Shown: positions 16,765 to 25,138, numbered from the stretch's first letter. The stretch: 64,000 nucleotides of DNA from Streptomyces sp. TS71-3 (GCF_018327685.1 NZ_BNEL01000001.1:3286001-3350000), one strand, 5' to 3'. The notes: generated by a model not told the origin, from the sequence alone. A program made the numbers and translations.

Positions 16765-17782
16765 GTGCGGCGGGCTCCGTGCCGGAGGAGGTGAGCGGGT
16801 GGGCGCCGGTCGGGGGCGCGCCACCGGGGGGCGTGTCCGCGGCAGGGGTGTCCACAGCGGGTGCGTCCGCGGCCGGCGCGGACTCCCGCTGGGCCTCCGG
16901 GCGGGTGAGGGGCGGGAAGTGCTGGCAGGTCGTGAGCACGGCGCGGGACCAGGGGTCGACCGTGATGCCGTGGCCCTCCAGCGTCCGCCACAGCCTGGCC
17001 GTGTCCAGCGGCGGCTCGTCCGGAGTGAAGGACGCGGTGAGTGCCCGCCTGAGCAGGAGATCGGCGGCCCCGTCCAGGCTCTCCGCCATCCGCGTGACGA
17101 ACTCGCCGCTCAGCGGGGCCCCGTCGAGCGCGGCCAGGTGCCGGGCCAGGGGGGCGGCCTCGGCCTGCGGCAGGAGCTCCCACAGGTGCGCCACGAGGCC
17201 CCGCCTGAGCTGGTCCCGCACCTGGAGGAAGCCCCGGTTCTCCGCGGTGCCGGGCGGGCTGTCGAGGAGGCGGGCGAGCTGCCGCGCCCCAGGGGTGGCC
17301 AGGCGGTCGGGGGCGTCGGGCAGCTCGCCGGAGCCCAGGTTGTTCCAGTCCCTGACGAAGAAGGTCCTCCAGTCGAGTTCGGCCTCCTCGGGGCTGTCCG
17401 AGACGTGCAGGAGGCCCAGGATCGTGTTGACGGCGCCCAACCGGAGCCGGAGCGAGGTGGGGGAGGCCTTCTCCAGCGCACCGGACCCCTTGAGCTCCGT
17501 GAAGTGCCGGTGGATACCGGGTGAGCCTCGCAGGAGGAGTGCAAGGGACGGGCCGAGACCGTAGAGAGCGTCGATGGCGCGGTACCGGTAGGTGCCGAAA
17601 TATATTCGGTTCCGGGCGAGGTCGTCGTAGATGACGTCGAGAAGCATACTGCCCGGTTGCACGACCCGGGCCGCGATTTCCTCACAACCGGAACTCAATA
17701 CTTCGTTTACGACCCGGCGGCCCACGCCGCGAATGAAGGAGTCCGGGCTCACCACCACCACTACGCTGCGGGACCAGTCCAC
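16757..17782 (-). CDS. Nucleoside-diphosphate-kinase-like domain protein, first gene of operon
   Basis: A 341-residue protein starting with GTG. Residues 5-140 resemble nucleoside diphosphate kinase: VVVVVSPDSFIRG corresponds to the KPD..RG strand but with serine for the lysine (S12), HFTELKG matches the loop before the active site, and LLHVSDSPEEAE carries the histidine (H126) in the family's H-x-SDS context. Residues 145-300 are helical and unrecognised; the C-terminal 45 residues are Ala/Pro-rich. It might move phosphate onto a nucleotide or a phosphonate, or only bind nucleotide. As first gene of the 15-gene operon it marks the promoter side. Confidence 0.65.
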   Translation of the reverse strand: MDWSRSVVVVVSPDSFIRGVGRRVVNEVLSSGCEEIAARVVQPGSMLLDVIYDDLARNRIYFGTYRYRAIDALYGLGPSLALLLRGSPGIHRHFTELKGSGALEKASPTSLRLRLGAVNTILGLLHVSDSPEEAELDWRTFFVRDWNNLGSGELPDAPDRLATPGARQLARLLDSPPGTAENRGFLQVRDQLRRGLVAHLWELLPQAEAAPLARHLAALDGAPLSGEFVTRMAESLDGAADLLLRRALTASFTPDEPPLDTARLWRTLEGHGITVDPWSRAVLTTCQHFPPLTRPEAQRESAPAADAPAVDTPAADTPPGGAPPTGAHPLTSSGTEPAAHV

Positions 17783-18750
17783 GGTCTTTCACACCCTTTC
17801 ACGCCTGTGTGCGGGGCTTGCAATAGCGCGTGTTCTGCTGGCCGGTGCTGCTTACACGTGCAGTCGAGGACGTGCGCAGGGCCCGCGTCGAATGCGGGCC
17901 GGTGTTACGGGAAAGCGGCATGGGGTGCCGCCGTGTGGCACCTCGCATAGCCGTCGAGTAGCGCGTGGAGGAATGTGGCGCTTGTCCTCTGGCGGTGCCG
18001 GGATCATTTCGCCCTATCGGCATCCACTCTGCGGTGGATGCGTCACATGCGTTACGTACCGAGCAAAACTAAGGAGAGAGATCCGGTTGGTCAATGGGAT
18101 CGGTAAGCGGGGGAAGTGAGTCAGGCCACCCTGTCTCACGGGCGCTTTCCGTCGAGTTTGCCCGGCATTATCCCGGTGTCAACTGGAGGTACATCAGCCG
18201 GCAAGCTGCGATCGGGTGTGAGCTTCAGGCCATATGTCCATGGATGAGCACCCCTGGGTGGGTGGGCAGTTGACGGCTGAATATGTGTCATCGAGATCTT
18301 GCAGCCGGATCAGTGGGGGGCTATGCCGACGTGTGGGCGATTTGATGCTTTCGCTCCATGGCGTTAACGGGGCCGTGCGTTGCGGCGGGCATGCCTGCGC
18401 CTGCGGGGCTACATCCGAGGTGGCGGAGGGTCCGGAGCCCGTCGCGGCAGGTCGCCGGGGTGCCGGGGCGGGGTGCGGATCCGGACAGCTCCTGGGGTGG
18501 CCGGATCGAGTGGGTGCCGCGCGGTGAGGTGTGATCGCGGAGGCGTCGGGACCCCGCCCCCGCCCGCGTCCGCTCGGTGATCGGCACGAGCCCGGCCGGC
18601 CGGCGGGCCTGGCGGGCGGTCACGAGCCGCCCGGCATCCGGCTGCTGGGCCGGCGCTCACCCGCGCGCCTGCCGGAGCCCGGCCCGCGCACTCGTCCACG
18701 GGCGTGCCGTCGGCTTCCCGGGGGCCCGCCTCCGTCCGCGCCTCCGAAAG
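17783..18750. other. Gene-free stretch upstream of the phosphonate operon
   Basis: About 970 bp with no convincing coding frame; the short ORFs have poor codon bias and no recognisable products. The operon promoter should lie in its left part. Two hairpins are visible: 7-bp arms GGCCCGC/GCGGGCC at 17880-17900, and GGTGCC/GGCACC at 17924-17942. Around 18040-18110 the sequence is locally less GC-rich and contains an AAGGAGAG purine run, followed only by a ten-codon frame from a TTG. Regulator binding sites are likely but none can be named. Confidence 0.5.
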
Positions 18751-19089
18751 CTACCGCGTCACGGGCTTCCTCGCCCGGTCGGTCTCGTCCTGCACCAGCA
18801 GGGAGAGCAGGGCGGCCACGGAGAGCCCCGCTTCGGCCGGGTGGCGCAGCAGCTTGCCCGGCTCGATGCGGTAGATGTTCGTGCGCCCCTCGCGGGTGTG
18901 CGAGAGGTAACCGTCCTGCTCCAGATCGGAGATGATCCGCTGGACGGCGCGCTCCGTCAGCCGGCAGTGGGCGGCGATATCCCGGATCCGGGCGTTCGGA
19001 TCGTCGGCGATCGCCGCCAGCACGCGTGCGTGGCTGGTGATGAACGTCCATCCGCTGTGTGGCTCGGGCACTGCAACCATGCGCCGCAT
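18751..19089 (-). CDS. Small winged-helix transcriptional regulator
   Basis: A 112-residue DNA-binding protein. TSHARVLAAIADDPNARIRDIAA and RLTERAVQRIISDLEQDGYL form a MarR/ArsR-like winged helix (helix-turn-helix at about residues 33-60), with the wing SHTREGRTNIYRI. The C-terminus is short and has no visible ligand domain. Start could be ATG at 19089 or 19080; neither has a good ribosome binding site, so a leaderless message is possible. It is divergent from the STAS gene and may control it or the neighbouring cluster. Confidence 0.75.
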   Translation of the reverse strand: MRRMVAVPEPHSGWTFITSHARVLAAIADDPNARIRDIAAHCRLTERAVQRIISDLEQDGYLSHTREGRTNIYRIEPGKLLRHPAEAGLSVAALLSLLVQDETDRARKPVTR

Positions 19090-19187
19090 TTTACCGGAGC
19101 GGTGTTGCCGGAACCTAGATACGTGACATACTTGTCGTGGTTTATCTGACGTGTTTCCGCAGAGGTCATAAGCCATAGGAGGACGAC

Positions 19188-19598
19188 GTGTCCTTGGACG
19201 AGGCCGTCTTGCCCCGGCCGCGAAACGACGCCGGCGGAAGCCGCGAGCACTCGGGCGACCGGGCCGGCGGGCGCGCGCCGGCTCCGAGCTCCGTGCTCCA
19301 GTACGCATGGCAGGGCGCCTGGGTCGTCGTCGCGTACGGCGCGTACGACATGGATTCGATCGCATCCCTGGAGGAAGCGCTGGTCGCGGCGGCCAAGAGG
19401 AACCCCAAGGTGGTCGTGGACGCCTCCGGTGTCACCTTCGCCGACTCGTCGTTCCTGAATCTGCTGATCCGCGTCCACAGGGCGACCACCCTGCGCGTGG
19501 CCGCCCCCGGGCCGCAGCTGTCGCGGCTGTTCGAGATCACGGGAACCGGCGCCGTCCTCGGAGTACGGGCGACCGTGGAGGACGCCGCCGCCTCCTGA
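19188..19598 (+). CDS. STAS-domain anti-sigma factor antagonist
   Basis: A 136-residue RsbV/SpoIIAA-like protein. Residues 38-130 form the STAS domain, with the phosphorylatable serine in DASGVTFADSSFLNLL. An N-terminal 35-residue Pro/Ala-rich extension precedes it. Unphosphorylated antagonists bind anti-sigma kinases and release a sigma factor. AGGAGG seven bases before the GTG supports the start. The RsbQ/RsbP genes downstream encode a phosphatase that would dephosphorylate such a protein, so the three probably form one stress-signalling unit, although a 300-bp gap separates them. Confidence 0.85.
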   Translation: MSLDEAVLPRPRNDAGGSREHSGDRAGGRAPAPSSVLQYAWQGAWVVVAYGAYDMDSIASLEEALVAAAKRNPKVVVDASGVTFADSSFLNLLIRVHRATTLRVAAPGPQLSRLFEITGTGAVLGVRATVEDAAAS

Positions 19599-19903
19599 GA
19601 GCGCCGTCCCGCTGCCGGGATCTCCTTCCCCCGGCTGCCGGGTCCTTCTTCCCCTGCAGCCCGGGGGCCCCTGCCGCCGGGGGCCTTCCCTCCGCCACCG
19701 GTGGCTTCTCGTCTGCCGCCCGGGGCGAGGTCCCCCGCGGCACCCTCCGCGGGCGGCTGACGCCGGCGGAGGGACATGTCCGTGGCCGTGATCGACCGGC
19801 CGCGATCCCTTTCCCTGACCTGTGTCGCCCCGCTGCCGCGGGCGCCGACGCACCCGACGCGCCCGCGTGCCGTGGCGTCGAACCCGACAGGAGGAAAAGC
19901 GGC
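19599..19903 (+). other. Intergenic region between STAS and rsbQ genes
   Basis: About 305 bp without a gene. It carries several imperfect repeats of CTGCCGGG and polypyrimidine runs, then CCGCGG inverted pairs near 19730-19760 that could end the STAS transcript. No clear promoter was found for the downstream pair. Confidence 0.4.
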
Positions 19904-20707
19904 ATGGACGTCCGCCGCAGAAACAACGTGACGGTCACCGGTCGCGTCGACGGACCGGTGGTCATGCTGGCCCACGGCTTCGGCTGCGACCAGCACATGT
20001 GGCGCCTGGCCGTGCCCGCGTTGGCCGAGCGGTACCGCGTGGTGCTGCTGGACTACGTCGGATCCGGTGGCTCGGATCCCTCGGCGTGGGACCCGGAGCG
20101 GTACGCGTCGCTGCACGGCTACGCGCAGGACGTGCTCGACGTCTGTGCCGAACTGGACCTCGAACGCGTGGTGTTCGTGGGCCACTCGGTCAGCTCCATG
20201 GTCGGCGTGCTGGCCGCGCAGGCGGCGCCGGAGCGGATCGGGGCGCTGGTGATGGTGTGTCCCTCGCCCTGCTACGTCGACGACGACGGGTACCGCGGCG
20301 GGTTCAGCGCGCAGGACATCGACGAGCTGCTGGCCTCGCTGGAGGCCAACTACCTGGGCTGGTCGTCCGCCATGGCCCCGGTGATCATGGGCAACCCCGA
20401 GCGGCCGCAGCTGGGCCGGGAGCTGGCGAACAGCTTCTGCGCGACCGACCCCGACGCCGCCCGCGTCTTCGCCCGCACCACGTTCCTGTCCGACAGCCGC
20501 AAGGAGCTGGCGAGCGTGACGGTGCCGACGCTGGTGCTGGAGTGCTCCGAGGACGTGATCGCACCGCGTGAGGTCGGCGCCTACGTGCACGCCGCGATCC
20601 CCTCCTCCCGCCTGGTCACGCTGGACGCAACCGGGCACTGCCCGCAGTTGAGCGCCCCGGGGGCCACGGTCGACGCGATCCTCGACTTCCTGGACGGACT
20701 GCTGTGA
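19904..20707 (+). CDS. rsbQ: RsbQ-like alpha/beta hydrolase
   Basis: A 267-residue alpha/beta hydrolase closely resembling Bacillus RsbQ: MLAHGFGCDQHMWR, the nucleophile elbow FVGHSVSSMVG, MVCPSPCYVDDDGYRGGF, YLGWSSAMAP and the catalytic histidine in ATGHCPQLS. RsbQ works with the PAS phosphatase RsbP in energy-stress activation of SigB-type sigma factors, probably by supplying or hydrolysing a small hydrophobic ligand for the PAS domain. AGGAGG sits before the ATG at 19904. The stop and the next start overlap by one base (TGATG), giving coupling with rsbP. Confidence 0.9.
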   Translation: MDVRRRNNVTVTGRVDGPVVMLAHGFGCDQHMWRLAVPALAERYRVVLLDYVGSGGSDPSAWDPERYASLHGYAQDVLDVCAELDLERVVFVGHSVSSMVGVLAAQAAPERIGALVMVCPSPCYVDDDGYRGGFSAQDIDELLASLEANYLGWSSAMAPVIMGNPERPQLGRELANSFCATDPDAARVFARTTFLSDSRKELASVTVPTLVLECSEDVIAPREVGAYVHAAIPSSRLVTLDATGHCPQLSAPGATVDAILDFLDGLL

Positions 20708-22101
20708 TGAGCCGCGTGAGCGAGGAGCCGGAGCCGTCCGGTGTCGGCGACGGCGCGGGCACGGACGAGGCGTTCACCGCGCTGCTGGAGGACAGCGTCG
20801 AGGAACTGTACGAGGCGGCCCCCTGCGGCTACCTCTCCACGATGATGGACGGCACCGTCGTCAAGATGAACGGCACGCTGCTGGGCTGGCTCGGCCTGCG
20901 GCGCGAGGCCGTGGTGGGGCGTCTGCACTTCACCGACCTGCTCACGATGGGCGGGAAGATCCACCACGAGACGCACTTCGCGCCCCTGCTGCGGATGCGG
21001 GGGGAACTGTCCGGCATCGTCCTGGAGATGAGGACGGCGCTGGGCGACCTGTTGCCGGTGCTGGTCTCCTCCATGATCAAGTACGGCACCGAAGGCGACC
21101 CGCTGCTGATCCGCACCACCGTCTTCGACGCCTCCGACCGCCGCACCTACGAAGAGGAACTGGTGCGCCGCCGCCAGGACGCCGATCACGCGCGCGCCGA
21201 GGCAGAGCATGCACGTGCCGAGGCCGAGCGCGCACGTGCCGAGGCCGAGCGGGCGCGCGCCGAGGCCGAGCGGGCCTTCGCGGAGGCGGAGGAGGCCCGG
21301 CGGCAGGCCGAGGCCCACGAGTCCCAGCTGGTGGAGGCGCTGGACGTACTGCAGCAGTCCCTCGTGCCGGCCTCGCTGCCGGTCGTGCCCGGACTGGAGA
21401 CGGCCGCCTACTACCACACCGCCGCCGCCCACCGGCTCGGCGGCGACTTCTACGACCTCTTCCCCATCGACGGCAAACGCTGGGGCTTCTTCCTCGGCGA
21501 CGTGTGCGGCAAGGGGCCCCAGGCCGCCTCCCTCACCTCGCTGACGCGCTACACCCTGCGCACCGCGGCCCTCCACGACCCCGAGCCCGCCGCGGCCCTG
21601 ACGACGTTGAACACCGTCCTGTACGAGCGGTACGCCACCGGTGACGACCCCCGTTACTGCACGTGCGTCTTCGGCACCGTCGAACCGTGCGCCGAACCCG
21701 CGGGCGCCACCGTCCGGCTGGCCTCCGGCGGGCACCCTCCCGCCCTCGTCCTGCGTGCCGACGGGCGGGCCGACTTCCTGCCCACGCCCGACGGGTTGCT
21801 CATCGGCGTCCTGCCCGCGGCGCCGATCGGATCCGCACGGATCACCCTGGCCCCCGGCGAGACGATCCTGCTCTACACCGACGGCCTCACCGAGGCCCGC
21901 ACCCGACCGGGCCGAGGCGGCCTGTACGGCGAGGACGCCCTGCGCGCCTTCGTCGCCGGCCGGGCCCCCGCCACGCCCCGGGAGACGGTCGCCGCACTGA
22001 CCACCCTGCTCGCCGGTTTCGGCGGCGGCCTCACCGACGACGCCGCCCTGCTCGCCCTCGGGGTCCCCTCCGGAACGGTGACAAAAAAACGTCAAGAGTG
22101 A
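20707..22101 (+). CDS. rsbP: RsbP-like PAS-domain PP2C phosphatase
   Basis: A 464-residue phosphatase. Residues about 30-145 are a PAS sensor (EELYEAAPCGYLSTMMDG onward), 150-215 a coiled coil of near-perfect heptads, and 220-460 a SpoIIE-type PP2C domain with RLGGDFYDLF, FFLGDVCGKG, RLASGGHPPALV, LLYTDGLTEAR and LTDDAALLAL. It should dephosphorylate a STAS antagonist when the PAS domain, with RsbQ, senses stress. Start at 20707 overlaps the rsbQ stop. The coiled coil probably transmits the PAS signal. The STAS protein upstream is the likely substrate. Confidence 0.9.
   Translation: MSRVSEEPEPSGVGDGAGTDEAFTALLEDSVEELYEAAPCGYLSTMMDGTVVKMNGTLLGWLGLRREAVVGRLHFTDLLTMGGKIHHETHFAPLLRMRGELSGIVLEMRTALGDLLPVLVSSMIKYGTEGDPLLIRTTVFDASDRRTYEEELVRRRQDADHARAEAEHARAEAERARAEAERARAEAERAFAEAEEARRQAEAHESQLVEALDVLQQSLVPASLPVVPGLETAAYYHTAAAHRLGGDFYDLFPIDGKRWGFFLGDVCGKGPQAASLTSLTRYTLRTAALHDPEPAAALTTLNTVLYERYATGDDPRYCTCVFGTVEPCAEPAGATVRLASGGHPPALVLRADGRADFLPTPDGLLIGVLPAAPIGSARITLAPGETILLYTDGLTEARTRPGRGGLYGEDALRAFVAGRAPATPRETVAALTTLLAGFGGGLTDDAALLALGVPSGTVTKKRQE
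21187..21291. repeat. Five 21-bp repeats encoding coiled-coil heptads
   Basis: Five in-frame 21-bp units encode HARAEAE/RARAEAE heptads of the RsbP linker. Regular length suggests expansion by unequal exchange; copy number may differ among strains. Confidence 0.85.
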
Positions 22102-22117
22102 TCGCATCTGGCGTTAT

Positions 22118-22134
22118 CTCCGGCATAACCGGAG
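22118..22134 (+). terminator. Small hairpin after rsbP
   Basis: CTCCGG/CCGGAG arms with a 5-nt loop, 17 bp after the rsbP stop and followed by CGAAAA. It is a plausible weak terminator for the rsbQP transcript. Confidence 0.4.
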
Positions 22135-22289
22135 CGAAAATGCATGTACTGGTGGACGAGGCGCTGGACTGGGGAGGGCAGTGTGCCGCTGGTTCCCGAT
22201 GACGGCCGCATGGGCCCGCAGACCGGTGTGCCATCCGCCGGTGGTGTGTGAGGTCCCTGCTCTCGACGCTTCCCAAGGAAGGTTCACAC

Positions 22290-23054
22290 GTGAGACGTAC
22301 CCGTGCTGCCGTGACCGTCGCGGCCGCCGTTCTGACGCCGGCGCTCCTGCTCGCCACGCCCGCCTTCGCCGCCGGCCCCTCCGGGGGCCCGTCCGCCTCG
22401 GTGGTGGCGACGACGGACCCCGGCGGCTCGACCACGCCGGTGGACGACATGTCCGACGACGACGTCCGGATCGCGATCCTGCGCATCATCGGCGACCCCA
22501 GCACGGGCAAGGCCGTCTACGCCGCCGCTCAGGCGGCCATGGACGGCACCATCGAGGACCAGCGCTACTTCCTGGAGACGGGCCGCTGGACAGCCCAGGT
22601 CGAGGACGACCGCGTCGCCGTCTTCCACATCCTCTACGTCGCCCAGCAGAACGACGACAAGGCGGTCATCGCGGCGGCGAACGAGGTCCTGGACGAGGAC
22701 ACCCCTGACGCCCTGCGTGCCTTCCTGGAGACCGGCTACCGCAAGGCGCAGGCCGAGGACGACAGCGTCGCCATCTTCCGCATCCTCTACCTCGCGCAGC
22801 AGAACAACGACAAGGCGGTCATCAGGGAGGCCGACAAGGCCCTGAGCGACGGCTCGCCCGAGGCCCTGCGCGCCTTCCGGGAGACCGGCTACCGCCTCGC
22901 CCAGGCCGAGGACGACAGCGTCGCCATCTTCCGCATGCTCGCCGACCCCACCATCAGCGACGCGCTCCGCGCGGCCGCGGTGAAGGCCCTGAACGACGGC
23001 TCGCCCGATGCGTTGCGGTACTTCCTGGAGCACGGCCAGTACGAGGTGGACTGA
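22290..23054 (+). CDS. Secreted ALF-repeat protein
   Basis: A 254-residue exported protein. The signal peptide is RRTRAAVTVAAAVL-type with cleavage near TPAFAAG. The mature part has four or five imperfect repeats of about 45 residues with the pattern ALRAFLETGYRKAQAEDD followed by VAIFRIL, matching the ALF (short repeats of unknown function) family common in streptomycete secreted proteins. Its function is unknown; such repeats are often found in extracellular or surface-associated proteins. GTG at 22290 follows AAGGAAGG and places the signal peptide correctly; earlier in-frame codons are rejected. Confidence 0.85.
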   Translation: MRRTRAAVTVAAAVLTPALLLATPAFAAGPSGGPSASVVATTDPGGSTTPVDDMSDDDVRIAILRIIGDPSTGKAVYAAAQAAMDGTIEDQRYFLETGRWTAQVEDDRVAVFHILYVAQQNDDKAVIAAANEVLDEDTPDALRAFLETGYRKAQAEDDSVAIFRILYLAQQNNDKAVIREADKALSDGSPEALRAFRETGYRLAQAEDDSVAIFRMLADPTISDALRAAAVKALNDGSPDALRYFLEHGQYEVD

Positions 23055-23065
23055 CCCCCGTCCTC

Positions 23066-23120
23066 GGCGCGGGGCCGGTGCCGTCCTCCGTCCTCACGGG
23101 GACGGCACCGGCCCCGCGCC
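23066..23120. terminator. Strong bidirectional terminator
   Basis: Perfect 21-bp inverted repeat with a 13-nt loop, starting GGCGCGGGGCC, between the ALF-repeat gene and the convergent HxlR gene. The stem is long and GC-only-rich, as expected for a shared terminator. Confidence 0.8.
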
Positions 23121-23207
23121 GCCGTTCAGCGGTGTCCGTCGGACCGCTCCTCGGGGCAGGGCGCCTGTCTCCCCGGGCAGGGCCGTCAAGCCGGTGTGGC
23201 AGCCGTC

Positions 23208-23651
23208 CTACCGGGGCGCCTGGGGCACCCCGCCCAGCCGGACGAGCTTCGACTCGCCGGGGTTGGCCGGCTCCCCGCAGTGCACGCACACGTTGACGGT
23301 GTGCAGTTCGGCCCCGCAGGAGTGTTCCCAGGCGGTGGGCGCGGGGCCCTCGGTGACGTACGTGTCACCCCACTGCATCAGCTCGTGCAGGATCGGCGCG
23401 AGCGCGCGGCCGGCCTCGGTCAGGACGTACTCGTAGCGCGGCGGGTGCTCCTCGTACTGCTCCTTGGCCAGCACGCCGCGGTCGACCAGTTTGCGCAGCC
23501 GGGTCGCGAGGATGTCCCTGCTCGCTCCCGTGTTGGCCGCGATCTGGGCGAAGCGCCGCTGGCCGAGCAGCACCTCGCGCAGCGCGAGCAGGCTCCACCG
23601 CTCGCCGATCACATCCAGCGCGTTGGCGATCGAGCAGGGCCTGGCAGCCAT
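23208..23651 (-). CDS. HxlR-family transcriptional regulator
   Basis: A 147-residue winged-helix regulator. CSIANALDVIGERWSLLALR is the HxlR signature, followed by FAQIAANTGASRDILATRL and the wing region EEHPPRYEYVLTEAGRAL. The C-terminus adds CGAELHTVNVCVHCGE, a four-cysteine cluster that could bind zinc or sense thiol/oxidant stress. ATG at 23651 is preceded by AGGAGG. It is divergent from the iron-sulfur reductase gene, which it probably controls. Confidence 0.88.
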   Translation of the reverse strand: MAARPCSIANALDVIGERWSLLALREVLLGQRRFAQIAANTGASRDILATRLRKLVDRGVLAKEQYEEHPPRYEYVLTEAGRALAPILHELMQWGDTYVTEGPAPTAWEHSCGAELHTVNVCVHCGEPANPGESKLVRLGGVPQAPR

Positions 23652-23671
23652 GGGCACCTCCTGGTCTTGTT

Positions 23672-23691
23672 TTCCAACTTAGCACGTGGAA
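23672..23691. promoter_or_regulatory. Candidate HxlR operator
   Basis: TTCCA-N10-TGGAA inverted repeat in the 76-bp divergent spacer between the HxlR gene and the iron-sulfur gene. Position and symmetry suit an operator; binding is not shown. Confidence 0.35.
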
Positions 23692-23727
23692 TGGTGGGTT
23701 TGAATTCACAACTCACCAGGAGGAGTC

Positions 23728-24759
23728 GTGTCCGAGCTGCCCCGCAAGATCGCCCGGCACCCGTCCGTGCAGAAGGTGCTCGCGCGAGGGAAGCAGCCGC
23801 CGCCGGGCGTGATCGACGCGACGTGGCTGCGCGAGCTGTGCCTGAGGGCCGGCGCCGACGACGTCGCGGCCGTCCCGCTCGACCATCCGGACCTGGCCGG
23901 TGAGCTGGGGTACGTGCGCGAGGCCCTGCCGGCGACCCGCAGCCTGATCTCGCTGGTGGTGCGCATGAACCGGGACAACGTACGCTCCCCGGCGCGCAGC
24001 ATCGCCAACCAGGAGTTCCACCGCAGCGGCGAGATCATCAACGAGGCGGCCCGTGACATCACCCGGGCCCTCCAGGACATGGGCCACAGCGCCGTCAACC
24101 CCTCGGCCACGTTCCCGATGGAGATGGACCGCTATCCGGGCCGCATCTGGGTGGTGGCGCACAAGACGGTCGCGGTGGCCGCGGGGCTCGGCGCCATGGG
24201 CATCCACCGCAACGTCATCCACCCGCGCTTCGGCAACTTCGTCCTGCTCGCCACGCTCCTCGTCGACGCGGAGGTCAGCGAGTACGGCCGGGCACTCGAC
24301 TACAACCCCTGCCTGGAGTGCAAACTGTGCGTCGCCGCGTGCCCGGTCGGCGCCATCGGCAAGGACGGCTCGTTCGACCCGGCCGCGTGTTCCACGCACA
24401 ACTACCGCGAGTTCATGGGCGGATTCACCGACTGGGTCGAGACGGTGGCCGACAGCGAGGACGGTGCCGACTTCCGGTCCCGGGTCACCGACTCGGAGAA
24501 CGCCTCGATGTGGCAGAGCCTGTCGTTCAAGGCGAACTACAAGGCCGCGTACTGCATGGCGGTCTGCCCGGCGGGTGAGGACGTCCTCGCCCCGTATCTG
24601 GAGGACCGCAAGGGGTTCATGGACACCGTCCTGCGCCCCCTCCAGGACAAGGAGGAGACCGTCTACGTCACCGCGGACTCCCCCGCGAAGGAGTACGTCG
24701 AACGCCGCTTTCCCCGGAAGACGGCGAAAGTGGTGAGCGACTGGCGGGCGAAAGGCTGA
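23728..24759 (+). CDS. Epoxyqueuosine-reductase-like 4Fe-4S protein
   Basis: A 343-residue protein with a QueG/reductive-dehalogenase-like C-terminal ferredoxin region: CLECKLCVAACPVGAI and, later, CMAVCPAGED, enough for two 4Fe-4S clusters. The N-terminal half has conserved LGYVREALPATRSLISL and LGAMGIHRN. QueG reduces epoxyqueuosine using cobalamin, but this protein belongs to a sub-branch often found beside HxlR regulators, and its substrate is unknown. GTG start follows AGGAGGAG. A role in tRNA modification is possible but not implied by the context. Confidence 0.75.
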   Translation: MSELPRKIARHPSVQKVLARGKQPPPGVIDATWLRELCLRAGADDVAAVPLDHPDLAGELGYVREALPATRSLISLVVRMNRDNVRSPARSIANQEFHRSGEIINEAARDITRALQDMGHSAVNPSATFPMEMDRYPGRIWVVAHKTVAVAAGLGAMGIHRNVIHPRFGNFVLLATLLVDAEVSEYGRALDYNPCLECKLCVAACPVGAIGKDGSFDPAACSTHNYREFMGGFTDWVETVADSEDGADFRSRVTDSENASMWQSLSFKANYKAAYCMAVCPAGEDVLAPYLEDRKGFMDTVLRPLQDKEETVYVTADSPAKEYVERRFPRKTAKVVSDWRAKG

Positions 24760-24850
24760 GGCCTCTGCCCGGGACGGCCCCTGCGGGCTCCCGGAGGCCG
24801 GTGCCGTCGTCGACCGACCGGGGCGCCGGCCACCTCGGAGCGCTTTCCGC

Positions 24851-25126
24851 ATGCGCTCCCGACCCCCGCCCGCCTGCACCCTGGCCGCGGCGGTCGCGAC
24901 GCTCGTACTGGCCGGCGGGTGCGGCTCCGCCGCCGGCTGGACCGGTGCGTCGTTCCGCGGCGAGGGCCTGGGGATGTCCGCCACGTACGACCCCGCGACC
25001 TTCACCCCGGAACGGGCCGGCCGCGCGGTACGGGCCGGGGTCGCGGCGGTGCTGGGGGGATCTCACCGGCATGGTGGTCTGGCTGGACCAGGGCCGCTCC
25101 GGCGGATCACAACCGGAGTCGCCTAG
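24851..25126 (+). pseudogene. Small lipoprotein ORF, probably frameshifted
   Basis: The first 25 residues form a lipoprotein signal with lipobox LAGGC, followed by FRGEGLGMSATYDPATFTPERAG. After a GGGGGG run near 25055 the frame changes character (GSHRHGGLAGPGPLRR) and stops at TAG in a palindrome. One fewer G would give the more protein-like LGDLTGMVVWLDQGRSGGS. Either a mutation or a base-calling error in the homopolymer is likely. Function unknown. Confidence 0.5.
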
Positions 25127-25138
25127 GCGACTCCGGTT
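25111..25138. terminator. 28-bp perfect palindrome shared by convergent genes
   Basis: AACCGGAGTCGCCT followed directly by its reverse complement, with no loop. Both flanking genes end inside it: read from either side it encodes TGVA-stop, with TAG from the centre. It can fold into a GC-rich stem in either transcript and probably terminates both. Confidence 0.8.

Noticed and set aside
18234-18527. 97-codon plus-strand ORF
   Set aside because: No ribosome binding site, no recognisable features and poor codon bias.
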